This document shows, in pieces, positions 7,660 to 13,806 of a stretch of DNA of 31,315 nucleotides. The translations under genes and the position numbers were made by a program. Positions within the stretch are counted from its first letter, which is position 1. Each line of letters starts with the position of its first letter. Source of the DNA: an uncultured Eubacteriales bacterium (GTDB lineage: Bacteria > Bacillota > Clostridia > Oscillospirales > Oscillospiraceae); contig URDG01000030.1 of the NCBI GenBank assembly GCA_900546515.1, forward strand, positions 1 to 31,315, in the 5' to 3' direction. A model generated the notes under the pieces. It was given only the letters and a program-made list of their open reading frames with translations, was not told where the DNA came from and searched no databases.

Positions 7660-8862
7660 TCAGATAATACCCTTTTCCTTGTACTCTCTGAGCGTCTCTT
7701 CGGACAGGCCGCCGAGCTCGCCGTATACGGAAACGTTGTCCTCGCCGAGTGTGGGTGCAGGCTTTGTGACATGGGGCTTCGTCTCCATGAGCTTGATAGC
7801 GTCGCCGTTTACGTGCATATCGCCGATGACCGGGTGGTGAACTATCGGGAACATCTCACGATCCTTGACTATGTGCTCATCCTTGACGATCTGGCTGACG
7901 TCGTAGACAGGGCCGGAGGGCACGCCGTTGGCAAGGCAGCTGTCGACTATCTCGGTAACGGTGAAGTCCTTCGCCCACTCCTCTATATCTGCCTTGAGGT
8001 CTTCAAAATGCGCAACTCTCGTCACGTTGTCGATATAGCGCGGATCGGAGATCCACTCCGGCTTCTTGGCCACATCGTTCGCCAGCTTCTCGAAGAGATG
8101 CTGATTGCCGCAGGCAATAATAACGAGTCCGTCCTTCGCCTTGTACGCATTGTACGGCGCGGTCGCGGGGTTGGCGTTGCCGGCGCGCTCAGGCACCACG
8201 CCGGAATACCAGTATCTTGTGAACACGTTCTCGAGGCTGACGACGACCGCATCGACAAGCGCCACGTCGACTCTCTGTCCGTGACCGATGATCGTGCGGG
8301 CATGGAGCGCTGCGAGTATGCCGATAGTGAGGTTGAGACCGCCGAGAATATCGCCCATGGCATTACCGGCCTTGACGGGGCCGCTCTCGTGCGTGCCGGT
8401 CACGCTCATGAGGCCGCCCATCGCCTGGCCGAGGATGTCATAGCCGGGGCGCTGAGAATATCTGCCGTAGCAGCCATAGCCGGAGACTGCGGCGTAGATG
8501 ATCTGGTCGTTGACCTCCTTGAGCACATCGTAGCCGAGGCCGAGCCTGTCCATGACGCCGGGACGGTAGTTTTCAACAACCACGTCCGCTTTCTTCACCA
8601 TTTCAAGGAACAGCGCCTTGCCCTCGGGAGCCTTGAGGTTGAGCGTGACGCCCTCTTTGCTGCGGTTATGCATAGCAAAATATGCGCTCTCACCGTTGAC
8701 ATAGGGGCCGTAAGCGCGGCTGTCATCGCCGCCCTTGGGATTTTCTATCTTTATTATGCGCGCACCCATATCGCCGAGCATTGACGTGCAGAACGGGCCT
8801 GCAACGACTCTCGTCAGGTCAAGGATGACTATATCTTCCAATGCGCCATGCATGTTTTCCAT
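7660..8862 (-). CDS. Family III CoA-transferase (CaiB/BaiF type), candidate glutarate/glutaconate CoA-transferase
   Basis: 400 residues with the full family III fold. The N-terminal LEDIVILDLTRVVAGPFCTS and GARIIKIENPKGGDD, the NYRPGVMDRLGLGYDVL motif and the catalytic aspartate (Asp171 in AGNAMGDILGGL, equivalent to Asp169 of formyl-CoA transferase) are all present. Such enzymes move CoA between carboxylic acids through an aspartyl-CoA anhydride. Lying between gcdB and gcdA, it most likely makes the CoA ester that feeds the decarboxylase (glutaconyl-CoA or glutaryl-CoA). The human glutarate CoA-transferase SUGCT is also family III, whereas Acidaminococcus uses the unrelated family I GctAB. 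AAAGGAG precedes the ATG. The exact acid substrate and CoA donor are inference. Confidence 0.88.
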   Translation of the reverse strand: MENMHGALEDIVILDLTRVVAGPFCTSMLGDMGARIIKIENPKGGDDSRAYGPYVNGESAYFAMHNRSKEGVTLNLKAPEGKALFLEMVKKADVVVENYRPGVMDRLGLGYDVLKEVNDQIIYAAVSGYGCYGRYSQRPGYDILGQAMGGLMSVTGTHESGPVKAGNAMGDILGGLNLTIGILAALHARTIIGHGQRVDVALVDAVVVSLENVFTRYWYSGVVPERAGNANPATAPYNAYKAKDGLVIIACGNQHLFEKLANDVAKKPEWISDPRYIDNVTRVAHFEDLKADIEEWAKDFTVTEIVDSCLANGVPSGPVYDVSQIVKDEHIVKDREMFPIVHHPVIGDMHVNGDAIKLMETKPHVTKPAPTLGEDNVSVYGELGGLSEETLREYKEKGII

Positions 8863-8912
8863 AATATATCTCCTTTATTACTGAAGCAATACAAATATAT
8901 TTGCTGCACGTT

Positions 8913-8951
8913 CAGCGAGGGAGGAATAATATATCTGTTCCTGCCTCGCTG
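8913..8951 (-). promoter_or_regulatory. Hairpin between gcdB and the CoA-transferase gene
   Basis: A 14-bp stem with one mismatch (minus strand: CAGCGAGGCAGGAA / TTCCTCCCTCGCTG) around an 11-base AT-rich loop lies in the 102-bp gap inside the operon. No T run follows on the minus strand, so it is not a standard terminator. It may be an mRNA-processing or stability element that sets different levels of the upstream and downstream genes. Confidence 0.55.
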
Positions 8952-8964
8952 TATGATCTTATTA

Positions 8965-10119
8965 TCAGCCGCCGAAGGTCAGCATGAAGAAGCCGGCCGC
9001 GACAGCGGAACCGATGACGCCTGCCACGTTGGGGCCCATTGCGTGCATCAGCAGGAAGTTATGAGGATCAGACTCGGAGCCGACCTTCTGCGAGACGCGC
9101 GCCGCCATAGGAACGGCGGAGACGCCGGCAGAGCCGATCAGCGGGTTAATCTTGCCGTGGGTTATCACGCACAGAAGCTTGCCGAGCAGCACGCCGCCGA
9201 CCGTGGAGAATGAAAACGCCACAAGGCCGAGCACGACGATCGCAAGGGTCTGCACCTGAATGAACGCTTCGCCGTCCGCCGTTGCGCCGACGGAGAGGCC
9301 GATCATGATGGTGACAATATTGCACAGGGCGTTCTGCGCGGTATCGCTCAGGCGGTCGACCACGCCGGACTCCTTGAACAGGTTGCCGAGCATCAGCATG
9401 CCGAGCAGGGGCGCGACATCCGGCAGGATGAGTGAGCAGAAGATGGAGACGAATATCGGGAACACGATCTTCTCTTTCTTGCTCACCGGGCGCAGCTGCT
9501 TCATTCTGATCTTGCGCTCCTTCTCAGTGGTCAGGAGCTTCATGATCGGGGGCTGAATGAGCGGAATGAGCGCCATGTAGGAATACGCCGCGATAGCAAT
9601 GGAAGCGACGAGGTTCGGTGCAAGATTATTTGCGACATAGATCGCAGTCGGGCCGTCTGCGCCGCCGATAATGCCGATGGCTGCCGCCTGTTCAGGCGTG
9701 AAGAGGCCGCTGGCATTTGCTATGGTGAATGCGATGTATATGCCGAACTGTGCCGCCGCGCCGAGCAGCAGGCTTATCGGGTTTGCTATCAGCGGGCCGA
9801 AGTCGGTCATTGCGCCGATGCACATGAATATAAGGCAGGGGAAAAGACTGCTCTTTACGCCGCTGTAGATTATTCTGATGATACCGGACTCGTACCATGC
9901 GCCGCCGTTGACCGTTGCGTCATACATAAGCCCCGCCTCGGGCAGGTTTGCCAGAAGCATGCCGAAAGCTATGGGCAGCAGCAGAAGCGGCTCAAATTTC
10001 TTTTCAATGGCAAGGTACAGCAGAACGCAGGACACGATCAGCATGACGATCTCGCGCCATGTCAGAGCCGCGAATCCCGATTCAGCAAGCAGCTTGCTGA
10101 AAGCTTCAATGATTCCCAT
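8965..10119 (-). CDS. gcdB: Glutaconyl-CoA decarboxylase beta subunit, Na+-pumping membrane subunit
   Basis: 384 residues, about ten membrane helices. The family signature GIIGGADGPTAIYVANNLAP contains the essential aspartate (Asp155 here, equivalent to Asp203 of oxaloacetate decarboxylase OadB), and the C-terminal part NPLIGSAGVSAVPMAARVSQ with LMHAMGPNVAGVIGSA is typical. It decarboxylates carboxybiotin on GcdC and uses the energy to move Na+ out of the cell. GAGGT lies 6 bases before the ATG. It follows gcdC with a 15-bp gap and is separated from the next gene by a hairpin-bearing spacer. By itself the sequence would also fit OadB or MmdB; the neighbouring gcdA decides the call. Confidence 0.95.
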   Translation of the reverse strand: MGIIEAFSKLLAESGFAALTWREIVMLIVSCVLLYLAIEKKFEPLLLLPIAFGMLLANLPEAGLMYDATVNGGAWYESGIIRIIYSGVKSSLFPCLIFMCIGAMTDFGPLIANPISLLLGAAAQFGIYIAFTIANASGLFTPEQAAAIGIIGGADGPTAIYVANNLAPNLVASIAIAAYSYMALIPLIQPPIMKLLTTEKERKIRMKQLRPVSKKEKIVFPIFVSIFCSLILPDVAPLLGMLMLGNLFKESGVVDRLSDTAQNALCNIVTIMIGLSVGATADGEAFIQVQTLAIVVLGLVAFSFSTVGGVLLGKLLCVITHGKINPLIGSAGVSAVPMAARVSQKVGSESDPHNFLLMHAMGPNVAGVIGSAVAAGFFMLTFGG

Positions 10120-10134
10120 TTGCTGACCTCATTC

Positions 10135-10536
10135 TCAAAGCACGACAAGAACCGCGCCGCTGTCTACCATATCGCCCTTCTTGACGTTCACCGCAGACAC
10201 GGTGCCGGCTACCTCTGTCTTGACCTCGATCTCCATTTTCATGGCCTCAAGGGTGACAACGACCTGACCGTCAGCGACTGTGTCGCCGGGCTTGACGCGC
10301 ACATCAAGGATGCTGCCGGGCATGGGGCTGACGACAGCGCTGCCGTTTGCAGCGGGAGCCGGAGCGGCTTTGGGCGCAGGCGCAGGTGCGGGGGCTGCTG
10401 CCGGGGCCGGAGCGGCCGGGGCCGCCTGTACGGGTGCTGCCGCCGGGGCTGCTGCATGGCCGATGCTGCGGCCGGTAGAGGCGCGCTCTATCTCAACTTC
10501 ATAGGTCTTTCCGTTTACGATCGCCGTGTATTTCAT
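10135..10536 (-). CDS. gcdC: Glutaconyl-CoA decarboxylase gamma subunit, biotin carrier
   Basis: 133 residues in three parts: a short N-terminal segment (MKYTAIVNGKTYEVEIER), a flexible Ala/Pro-rich linker at about residues 28-64, and a C-terminal biotinyl domain with the canonical EAMKM motif, Lys100 being the biotinylation site. The linker lets the biotin swing between the GcdA carboxyltransferase and the GcdB membrane pump. The low-complexity linker explains the strong GC skew and the spurious open frames on the other strand. It lies second in the operon, after gcdD. Confidence 0.95.
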   Translation of the reverse strand: MKYTAIVNGKTYEVEIERASTGRSIGHAAAPAAAPVQAAPAAPAPAAAPAPAPAPKAAPAPAANGSAVVSPMPGSILDVRVKPGDTVADGQVVVTLEAMKMEIEVKTEVAGTVSAVNVKKGDMVDSGAVLVVL

Positions 10537-10569
10537 AGTTTTTATCCTCGTCTTTCAGCTTTCTATAGT

Positions 10570-10896
10570 TTATTGATCGTTGTTGTCTTCCACGCTTTTT
10601 ACGGATGTTATGATGAGTTTGTCCACGGGGATCCCCGTCTCGATGCTCAGCGCGCCCTGCAAAACCGCGACTATATCGCCTATATCTTCTTCGGCGGGTG
10701 CCGGAGCGGCCGGTGCCGCGGCAGGTACAGTCTGGGGAGCGGGCGTGCTCTGTGTGCCCGTAAGCTTACCGACTATCTTTGCTATGACAATAGTCGCCAG
10801 CGCAAGTATGACCAGCACCGAGAACACAACAGTCAGTCCCGTCAGAGATGTAAGCAGGCTCTCACCGAAGGACATTGCTTCCGTCATTAAATTCAT
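10570..10896 (-). CDS. gcdD: Glutaconyl-CoA decarboxylase delta subunit (OadG-like)
   Basis: 108 residues, about the length I recall for A. fermentans GcdD. One N-terminal membrane helix (SLTGLTVVFSVLVILALATI) is followed by an Ala/Pro-rich stretch and a small acidic cytoplasmic tail containing DIGDIVAVLQGALSIETG. It holds the soluble carboxyltransferase and biotin carrier on the membrane pump. The start is uncertain: ATG at 10896 and ATG at 10887 are in frame behind a weak AAAGAGAG site, and I use the outer one; a still longer frame to 10932 has no ribosome binding site. It is the first gene of the operon, preceded by a leader hairpin and a promoter. Confidence 0.85.
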   Translation of the reverse strand: MNLMTEAMSFGESLLTSLTGLTVVFSVLVILALATIVIAKIVGKLTGTQSTPAPQTVPAAAPAAPAPAEEDIGDIVAVLQGALSIETGIPVDKLIITSVKSVEDNNDQ

Positions 10897-10921
10897 CTCT
10901 CTTTCGATTTGTCGATTTCCT

Positions 10922-10965
10922 GTATCACACACATCGGCATACAGGATGCCGTTTTGTGCTGATAC
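10922..10965 (-). promoter_or_regulatory. Nested leader hairpin upstream of gcdD
   Basis: Outer arms GTATCA/TGATAC, a middle CACA/TGTG pairing and inner arms CGGCAT/ATGCCG form one imperfect hairpin in the 5' untranslated region, ending 26 bases before the gcdD start. No T run follows. It may affect mRNA stability or access to the weak ribosome binding site. Confidence 0.5.
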
Positions 10966-10992
10966 GACCAGTCAGTCAGTTTTTGCATGTAC

Positions 10993-11022
10993 AGAATACA
11001 TTAAGTTTTGCTTATATGTAAA
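10993..11022 (-). promoter_or_regulatory. Candidate promoter of the gcd operon
   Basis: On the minus strand TTTACA and TATTCT are separated by 18 bp; the expected start is near 10986, giving a leader of about 90 bases. Both boxes are imperfect, as expected for an activator-dependent promoter. Confidence 0.5.
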
Positions 11023-11042
11023 ATTAAAAAAATATCATAATT

Positions 11043-11060
11043 TATAAGCCGAAGCTTATA
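11043..11060. promoter_or_regulatory. Candidate LysR operator for the gcd operon
   Basis: A perfect inverted repeat TATAAGC-CGAA-GCTTATA, whose centre lies about 65 bp upstream of the inferred gcd transcription start. That is the classic position of a LysR-type recognition site. A related dyad (ATAAGC-N6-TTAT) lies in front of lysR. Confidence 0.5.
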
Positions 11061-11126
11061 TATGCCTATTTTTTAACAATTTCCCAGGTTTCTTTACATC
11101 CTGTTCACGCTTCGGATTTTATATAT

Positions 11127-11173
11127 AAACCACGCGCCCCGGACTAAATCATAATGTCCGGGGCGCGTGGTTT
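11127..11173 (-). terminator. Terminator of the lysR gene
   Basis: A perfect 18-bp stem with core CCACGCGCCCCGGAC around an 11-base loop, directly after the lysR stop codon. The tail on the minus strand is only moderately T-rich, but the stem is very stable. Confidence 0.8.
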
Positions 11174-11180
11174 TCGTGCG

Positions 11181-12077
11181 TCACATCTGTGTTCTGTCTG
11201 CAAAGCTGATAAGCTTCTGCTTTGCCCAATCTATGAACAGCAGTGCTTTTTCTTCATTTTCCTTAAGATAAGACACATACATGTTTTTAACGAAAATATC
11301 TTCTTCAACCTGTATGAGCCTTCTGTTCATCGGTATATAGTCAAACTGTGCCTGCAAGGTCGTAATAAAATACAGAAAGTCGAAATCCTTTTGCAGTTTC
11401 TTTATAATTTCGTAATTTACCCTTTGCACAACATCCATTCGGACGCCCTTGCTCTTTGCCAGCGCGTCCAGCTCGTCCGAGAACTCGCCATGCTTGCTCA
11501 GTCGGAAGAACTTCTGCCCTGACAGTTCCTCAAGGCTGAGAGTCTTGCGCGATGCAAGAGGATTGTTGAACGGCACCGATACCATAAGCTTATTGCTGAA
11601 AAAGTTTGTACTGATAACGTTTCCGTTCTTTTTATCCTCACATTTCAGACTTGAAATTGCAATATCATAGATCTCGTTCTGCAAAAAGTGAGGTATCATC
11701 TTCTCCTCGACTTCATTGATCGTAATCGGAATGTTGGGATTATCCGCACTGAACGCCGGGAGAACATAGTCAGGAATATAGGCCGAGGAATAGCAAAAGT
11801 GCAATGCCTCGCTCTCCTGCCGCGGGGCTCTGAATTTCTCCAGCAGCGCATCATAGTCGGCCAGCGTGCGTTTGGCAAAGTTGTAAAAATCCTTGCCGCT
11901 CTGGTTGAGATATATGTTTCTGCCTTTCCGGTCAAATAACGGCGTACCAAGTTCTGATTCAACGTTTTTCAATACCATGCTGAGCGCCGGCTGGGTGACA
12001 AAAAGCGCCTTCGATGCCGATGTTATATTTTCATATTCTGCCAGAACACAGAACTGACGTAATTGTTGAATGGTCAT
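11181..12077 (-). CDS. LysR-family transcriptional regulator
   Basis: 298 residues, standard length. The N-terminal winged helix-turn-helix is clear (MTIQQLRQFCVLAEYENITS, then ASKALFVTQPALSMVLKNVE and LFDRKGRNIYL), followed by the usual linker helix and a periplasmic-binding-protein-like effector domain from about residue 90. LysR regulators usually sense a small carboxylate or other metabolite of the pathway they control. The gene lies between the gcd operon and the divergent permease-acd-etf block, so it is the obvious regulator of the module. GGAG lies 7 bases before the ATG. A dyad related to the one upstream of the gcd promoter overlaps its leader, suggesting autoregulation. The effector is not known. 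Confidence 0.93.
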   Translation of the reverse strand: MTIQQLRQFCVLAEYENITSASKALFVTQPALSMVLKNVESELGTPLFDRKGRNIYLNQSGKDFYNFAKRTLADYDALLEKFRAPRQESEALHFCYSSAYIPDYVLPAFSADNPNIPITINEVEEKMIPHFLQNEIYDIAISSLKCEDKKNGNVISTNFFSNKLMVSVPFNNPLASRKTLSLEELSGQKFFRLSKHGEFSDELDALAKSKGVRMDVVQRVNYEIIKKLQKDFDFLYFITTLQAQFDYIPMNRRLIQVEEDIFVKNMYVSYLKENEEKALLFIDWAKQKLISFADRTQM

Positions 12078-12092
12078 AAGCGTCTCCGATCA

Positions 12093-12108
12093 ATAAGCTT
12101 TTTGTTAT
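12093..12108. promoter_or_regulatory. Candidate second LysR operator, in the lysR leader
   Basis: ATAAGC-N6-TTAT (extended arms AATAA/TTATT), sharing ATAAGC and TTAT at the same spacing with the site at 11043-11060. It lies 16-31 bases upstream of the lysR start codon, downstream of the inferred lysR promoter, fitting autorepression. Confidence 0.4.
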
Positions 12109-12120
12109 TAATTCCTGTTA

Positions 12121-12149
12121 ATTAATTATTTTACTTATTGGCCTGTCAA
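12121..12149 (-). promoter_or_regulatory. Candidate promoter of lysR
   Basis: TTGACA on the minus strand (12144-12149), followed after 17 bp by the AT-rich hexamer ATTAAT. The -35 is perfect; the exact -10 is uncertain within a run of A and T. Confidence 0.5.
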
Positions 12150-12241
12150 TATTATAACTAGAGCAAGCCAGTCAGAACAAATGATTCTATTTAATATTCA
12201 CGGGAAGAGGTGAAAAAGTCAAGACCTTTTTTGAAAATTAT

Positions 12242-12312
12242 TTAACAAAATTTTTATTCAAAGCGTTATAATCTTAACGTTGTGTCTCCGTGTGAGTCTG
12301 GCGGTTAAGATT
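12242..12312 (+). promoter_or_regulatory. Candidate promoter of the anion permease gene, with an inverted repeat across it
   Basis: TTAACA and a perfect TATAAT (12267-12272) are spaced by 19 bp. A 9-bp inverted repeat, AATCTTAAC (12270-12278) and GTTAAGATT (12304-12312), starts inside the -10 box and ends about 70 bases before the start codon. A second dyad, AAAAAG-N7-CTTTTT (12213-12231), lies near -57. The 307-bp lysR-permease gap holds these sites, the lysR promoter and no convincing gene. Confidence 0.5.
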
Positions 12313-12384
12313 GTAAACCCCCTGCAACACGTAAAACATTGCATTCGTATGCATTGTATAAAAGAGAAAAGGAGAACTTTTAAC

Positions 12385-13662
12385 ATGACACCGCAGATCA
12401 TCACAACACTCGTCATTATCGCCGCAATGTTCGCGCTGATGCTCCTCAACAAATTCCCGCTCGCAGTTACTATGACCCTAACAGGCGTGGCCCTGTGGCT
12501 TACCGGCATTGTTGAGCCTGCAAAGCTCTATTCCAACTTCGGTGGATCGACCATCATTTTCCTTATTGGTATGTCCATTGAAGTCTACGCACTTGAAGTT
12601 ACCGGTCTGGTCGACATGGCTGCCTCCAAGATTTTCAGAGGCAAAGTTGTTGAAAAGGAACGCGTCGCTGTCTTCGTGACATGCATGTTCGCCGGCATTG
12701 TTACCGGCTTTATCTCCAACACCGCTCTTGTCGTCCTCATGATCCCCGTTCTCGCCGGTGCAGCCGTCAAGTCCTGCGGCAAGCTTCACCCCAAGTACCT
12801 GCTGATGGGCGTCGCGGTTGAAGCGACCGTCGGCGAATCCATCTCTCTTATCGGCGGCGCCCCCAACCTCGCCGCTCAGGGTGCTCTGGAGGCTGCCGGT
12901 GTTGAGACCATGGGCTTCTTCTCCGCCGCTCCTCTCACGCTCGTTCTTGTTGTAATTACCGCTTTCTACTTTGCCACTATCGGCTACAACATACTCGTCA
13001 AGACCTGTGACTTTGACGATCCTCTGGTCACCAATCAGCTTGACGCTCCCAAAGAAGCGGTCACCGCTCCTCTGTGGAAGCAGCTCGTCGCAATCGGTGT
13101 TCTCGTCGGTTCTATTATTTGCTTCATTATCAAGCTCGCCGACAATCAGGTCATCACTTTCATCGGCTGCATAATTCTCTGGATCACCGGTACCGTTCCC
13201 GTTGTTCCGTCCCTCAAGAACGTTGACTGGAACACCATGTGGAATCTGAACTTCTGCCTTGTTGTCGCTAGTGCTGTCAATTCCTCCGGCACCGGCACCT
13301 GGGTCGCAAACGGCATTCTCAACATTCTCGGCGACAATGCCAACTACACCACCATTATCCTCTGCGTTGCAGCTATCGGCGGTATCCTCACCCAGTTCAT
13401 GTCCAACACTGCGACCAACGCAATGTTCACTCCTATCTGCATTTCCCTCGCACAGGGCATTGGCGTAAGCCCGCTCGCAATAGTCATCCCGGCACTTGTC
13501 ATGGTCAACAATGCAGTCATTTCCCCCATCGGCAGCCCCTGCATGACCGTCTCTCTCGCCGGCGGCTACCGTCCGAAGGATTACCTCCTTGTCGGCCTGC
13601 CTCTGCTCGTTATCCTTATCCCGTTCACTGTGCTCGCTTCCCTGCTGTTCTACGCAGTGTAA
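12385..13662 (+). CDS. DASS/SLC13-type anion permease, candidate C5-dicarboxylate importer
   Basis: 425 residues, about 11-12 membrane helices, ion-transporter superfamily. Two SNT motifs, FISNTALVVLMIPV and FMSNTATNAMFTPICI, and the second-half loop NNAVISPIGSPCMTVSLAGG match the paired substrate- and Na+-binding hairpins of divalent anion:Na+ symporters. The first half carries GESISLIGGAPNLAAQGAL. Relatives import succinate, citrate and other carboxylates with Na+. The position next to lysR and upstream of the acyl-CoA dehydrogenase and Etf genes suggests glutarate or glutaconate import, using the Na+ gradient made by the decarboxylase; the substrate is inference. The ATG at 12385 has GGAG 10 bases upstream. 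A more upstream in-frame TTG at 12280 is not supported. Confidence 0.85.
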   Translation: MTPQIITTLVIIAAMFALMLLNKFPLAVTMTLTGVALWLTGIVEPAKLYSNFGGSTIIFLIGMSIEVYALEVTGLVDMAASKIFRGKVVEKERVAVFVTCMFAGIVTGFISNTALVVLMIPVLAGAAVKSCGKLHPKYLLMGVAVEATVGESISLIGGAPNLAAQGALEAAGVETMGFFSAAPLTLVLVVITAFYFATIGYNILVKTCDFDDPLVTNQLDAPKEAVTAPLWKQLVAIGVLVGSIICFIIKLADNQVITFIGCIILWITGTVPVVPSLKNVDWNTMWNLNFCLVVASAVNSSGTGTWVANGILNILGDNANYTTIILCVAAIGGILTQFMSNTATNAMFTPICISLAQGIGVSPLAIVIPALVMVNNAVISPIGSPCMTVSLAGGYRPKDYLLVGLPLLVILIPFTVLASLLFYAV

Positions 13663-13687
13663 GCTCCGGCACCATATAGAAAAACAA

Positions 13688-13723
13688 ATATCTCTCAGAT
13701 CGCTCATCCGGTCTGAGAGATAT
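13688..13723 (+). terminator. Hairpin after the permease gene
   Basis: A 12-bp stem, ATATCTCTCAGA / TCTGAGAGATAT, around a 12-base loop. The T run (TTTTTT) lies 13 bases further on, so termination may be partial, and some transcripts may continue into the acyl-CoA dehydrogenase gene, for which I found no good promoter of its own. Confidence 0.5.
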
Positions 13724-13806
13724 GGCGTATCGAGAGTTTTTTGTTAATAAAATATCACCGCTGCGCCGTTACAAACATGTAAAATTGCTAAATTGGAGAA
13801 TTAATT

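Noticed and set aside
5840..7840. A 666-codon open frame on the + strand opposite gcdA
   Set aside because: It is the antisense mirror of a well-recognised gene in GC-rich DNA with biased codon use; it has no ribosome binding site and no recognisable domain.
10280..10504. An Ala/Gly-rich open frame opposite gcdC that looks like a repeat protein
   Set aside because: It is the complement of the Ala/Pro linker of the biotin carrier; low complexity only.
10965..10976. Tandem CAGTCAGTCAGT near the gcd leader
   Set aside because: Three copies of a tetranucleotide only; no array or further copies that would suggest a functional repeat.
1819..10994. The 12-mer TTGCATGTACAG occurs at both 1819 and 10983, each near a promoter
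   Set aside because: Shared 12-mers are expected by chance in a window of this size, and the two copies lie in opposite roles and orientations relative to the genes.
12478..13707. A 409-codon open frame on the minus strand opposite the anion permease
   Set aside because: The product is rich in Asp, Gly, Asn and His in the pattern expected from reading a hydrophobic gene backwards; the + strand gene has clear family motifs.
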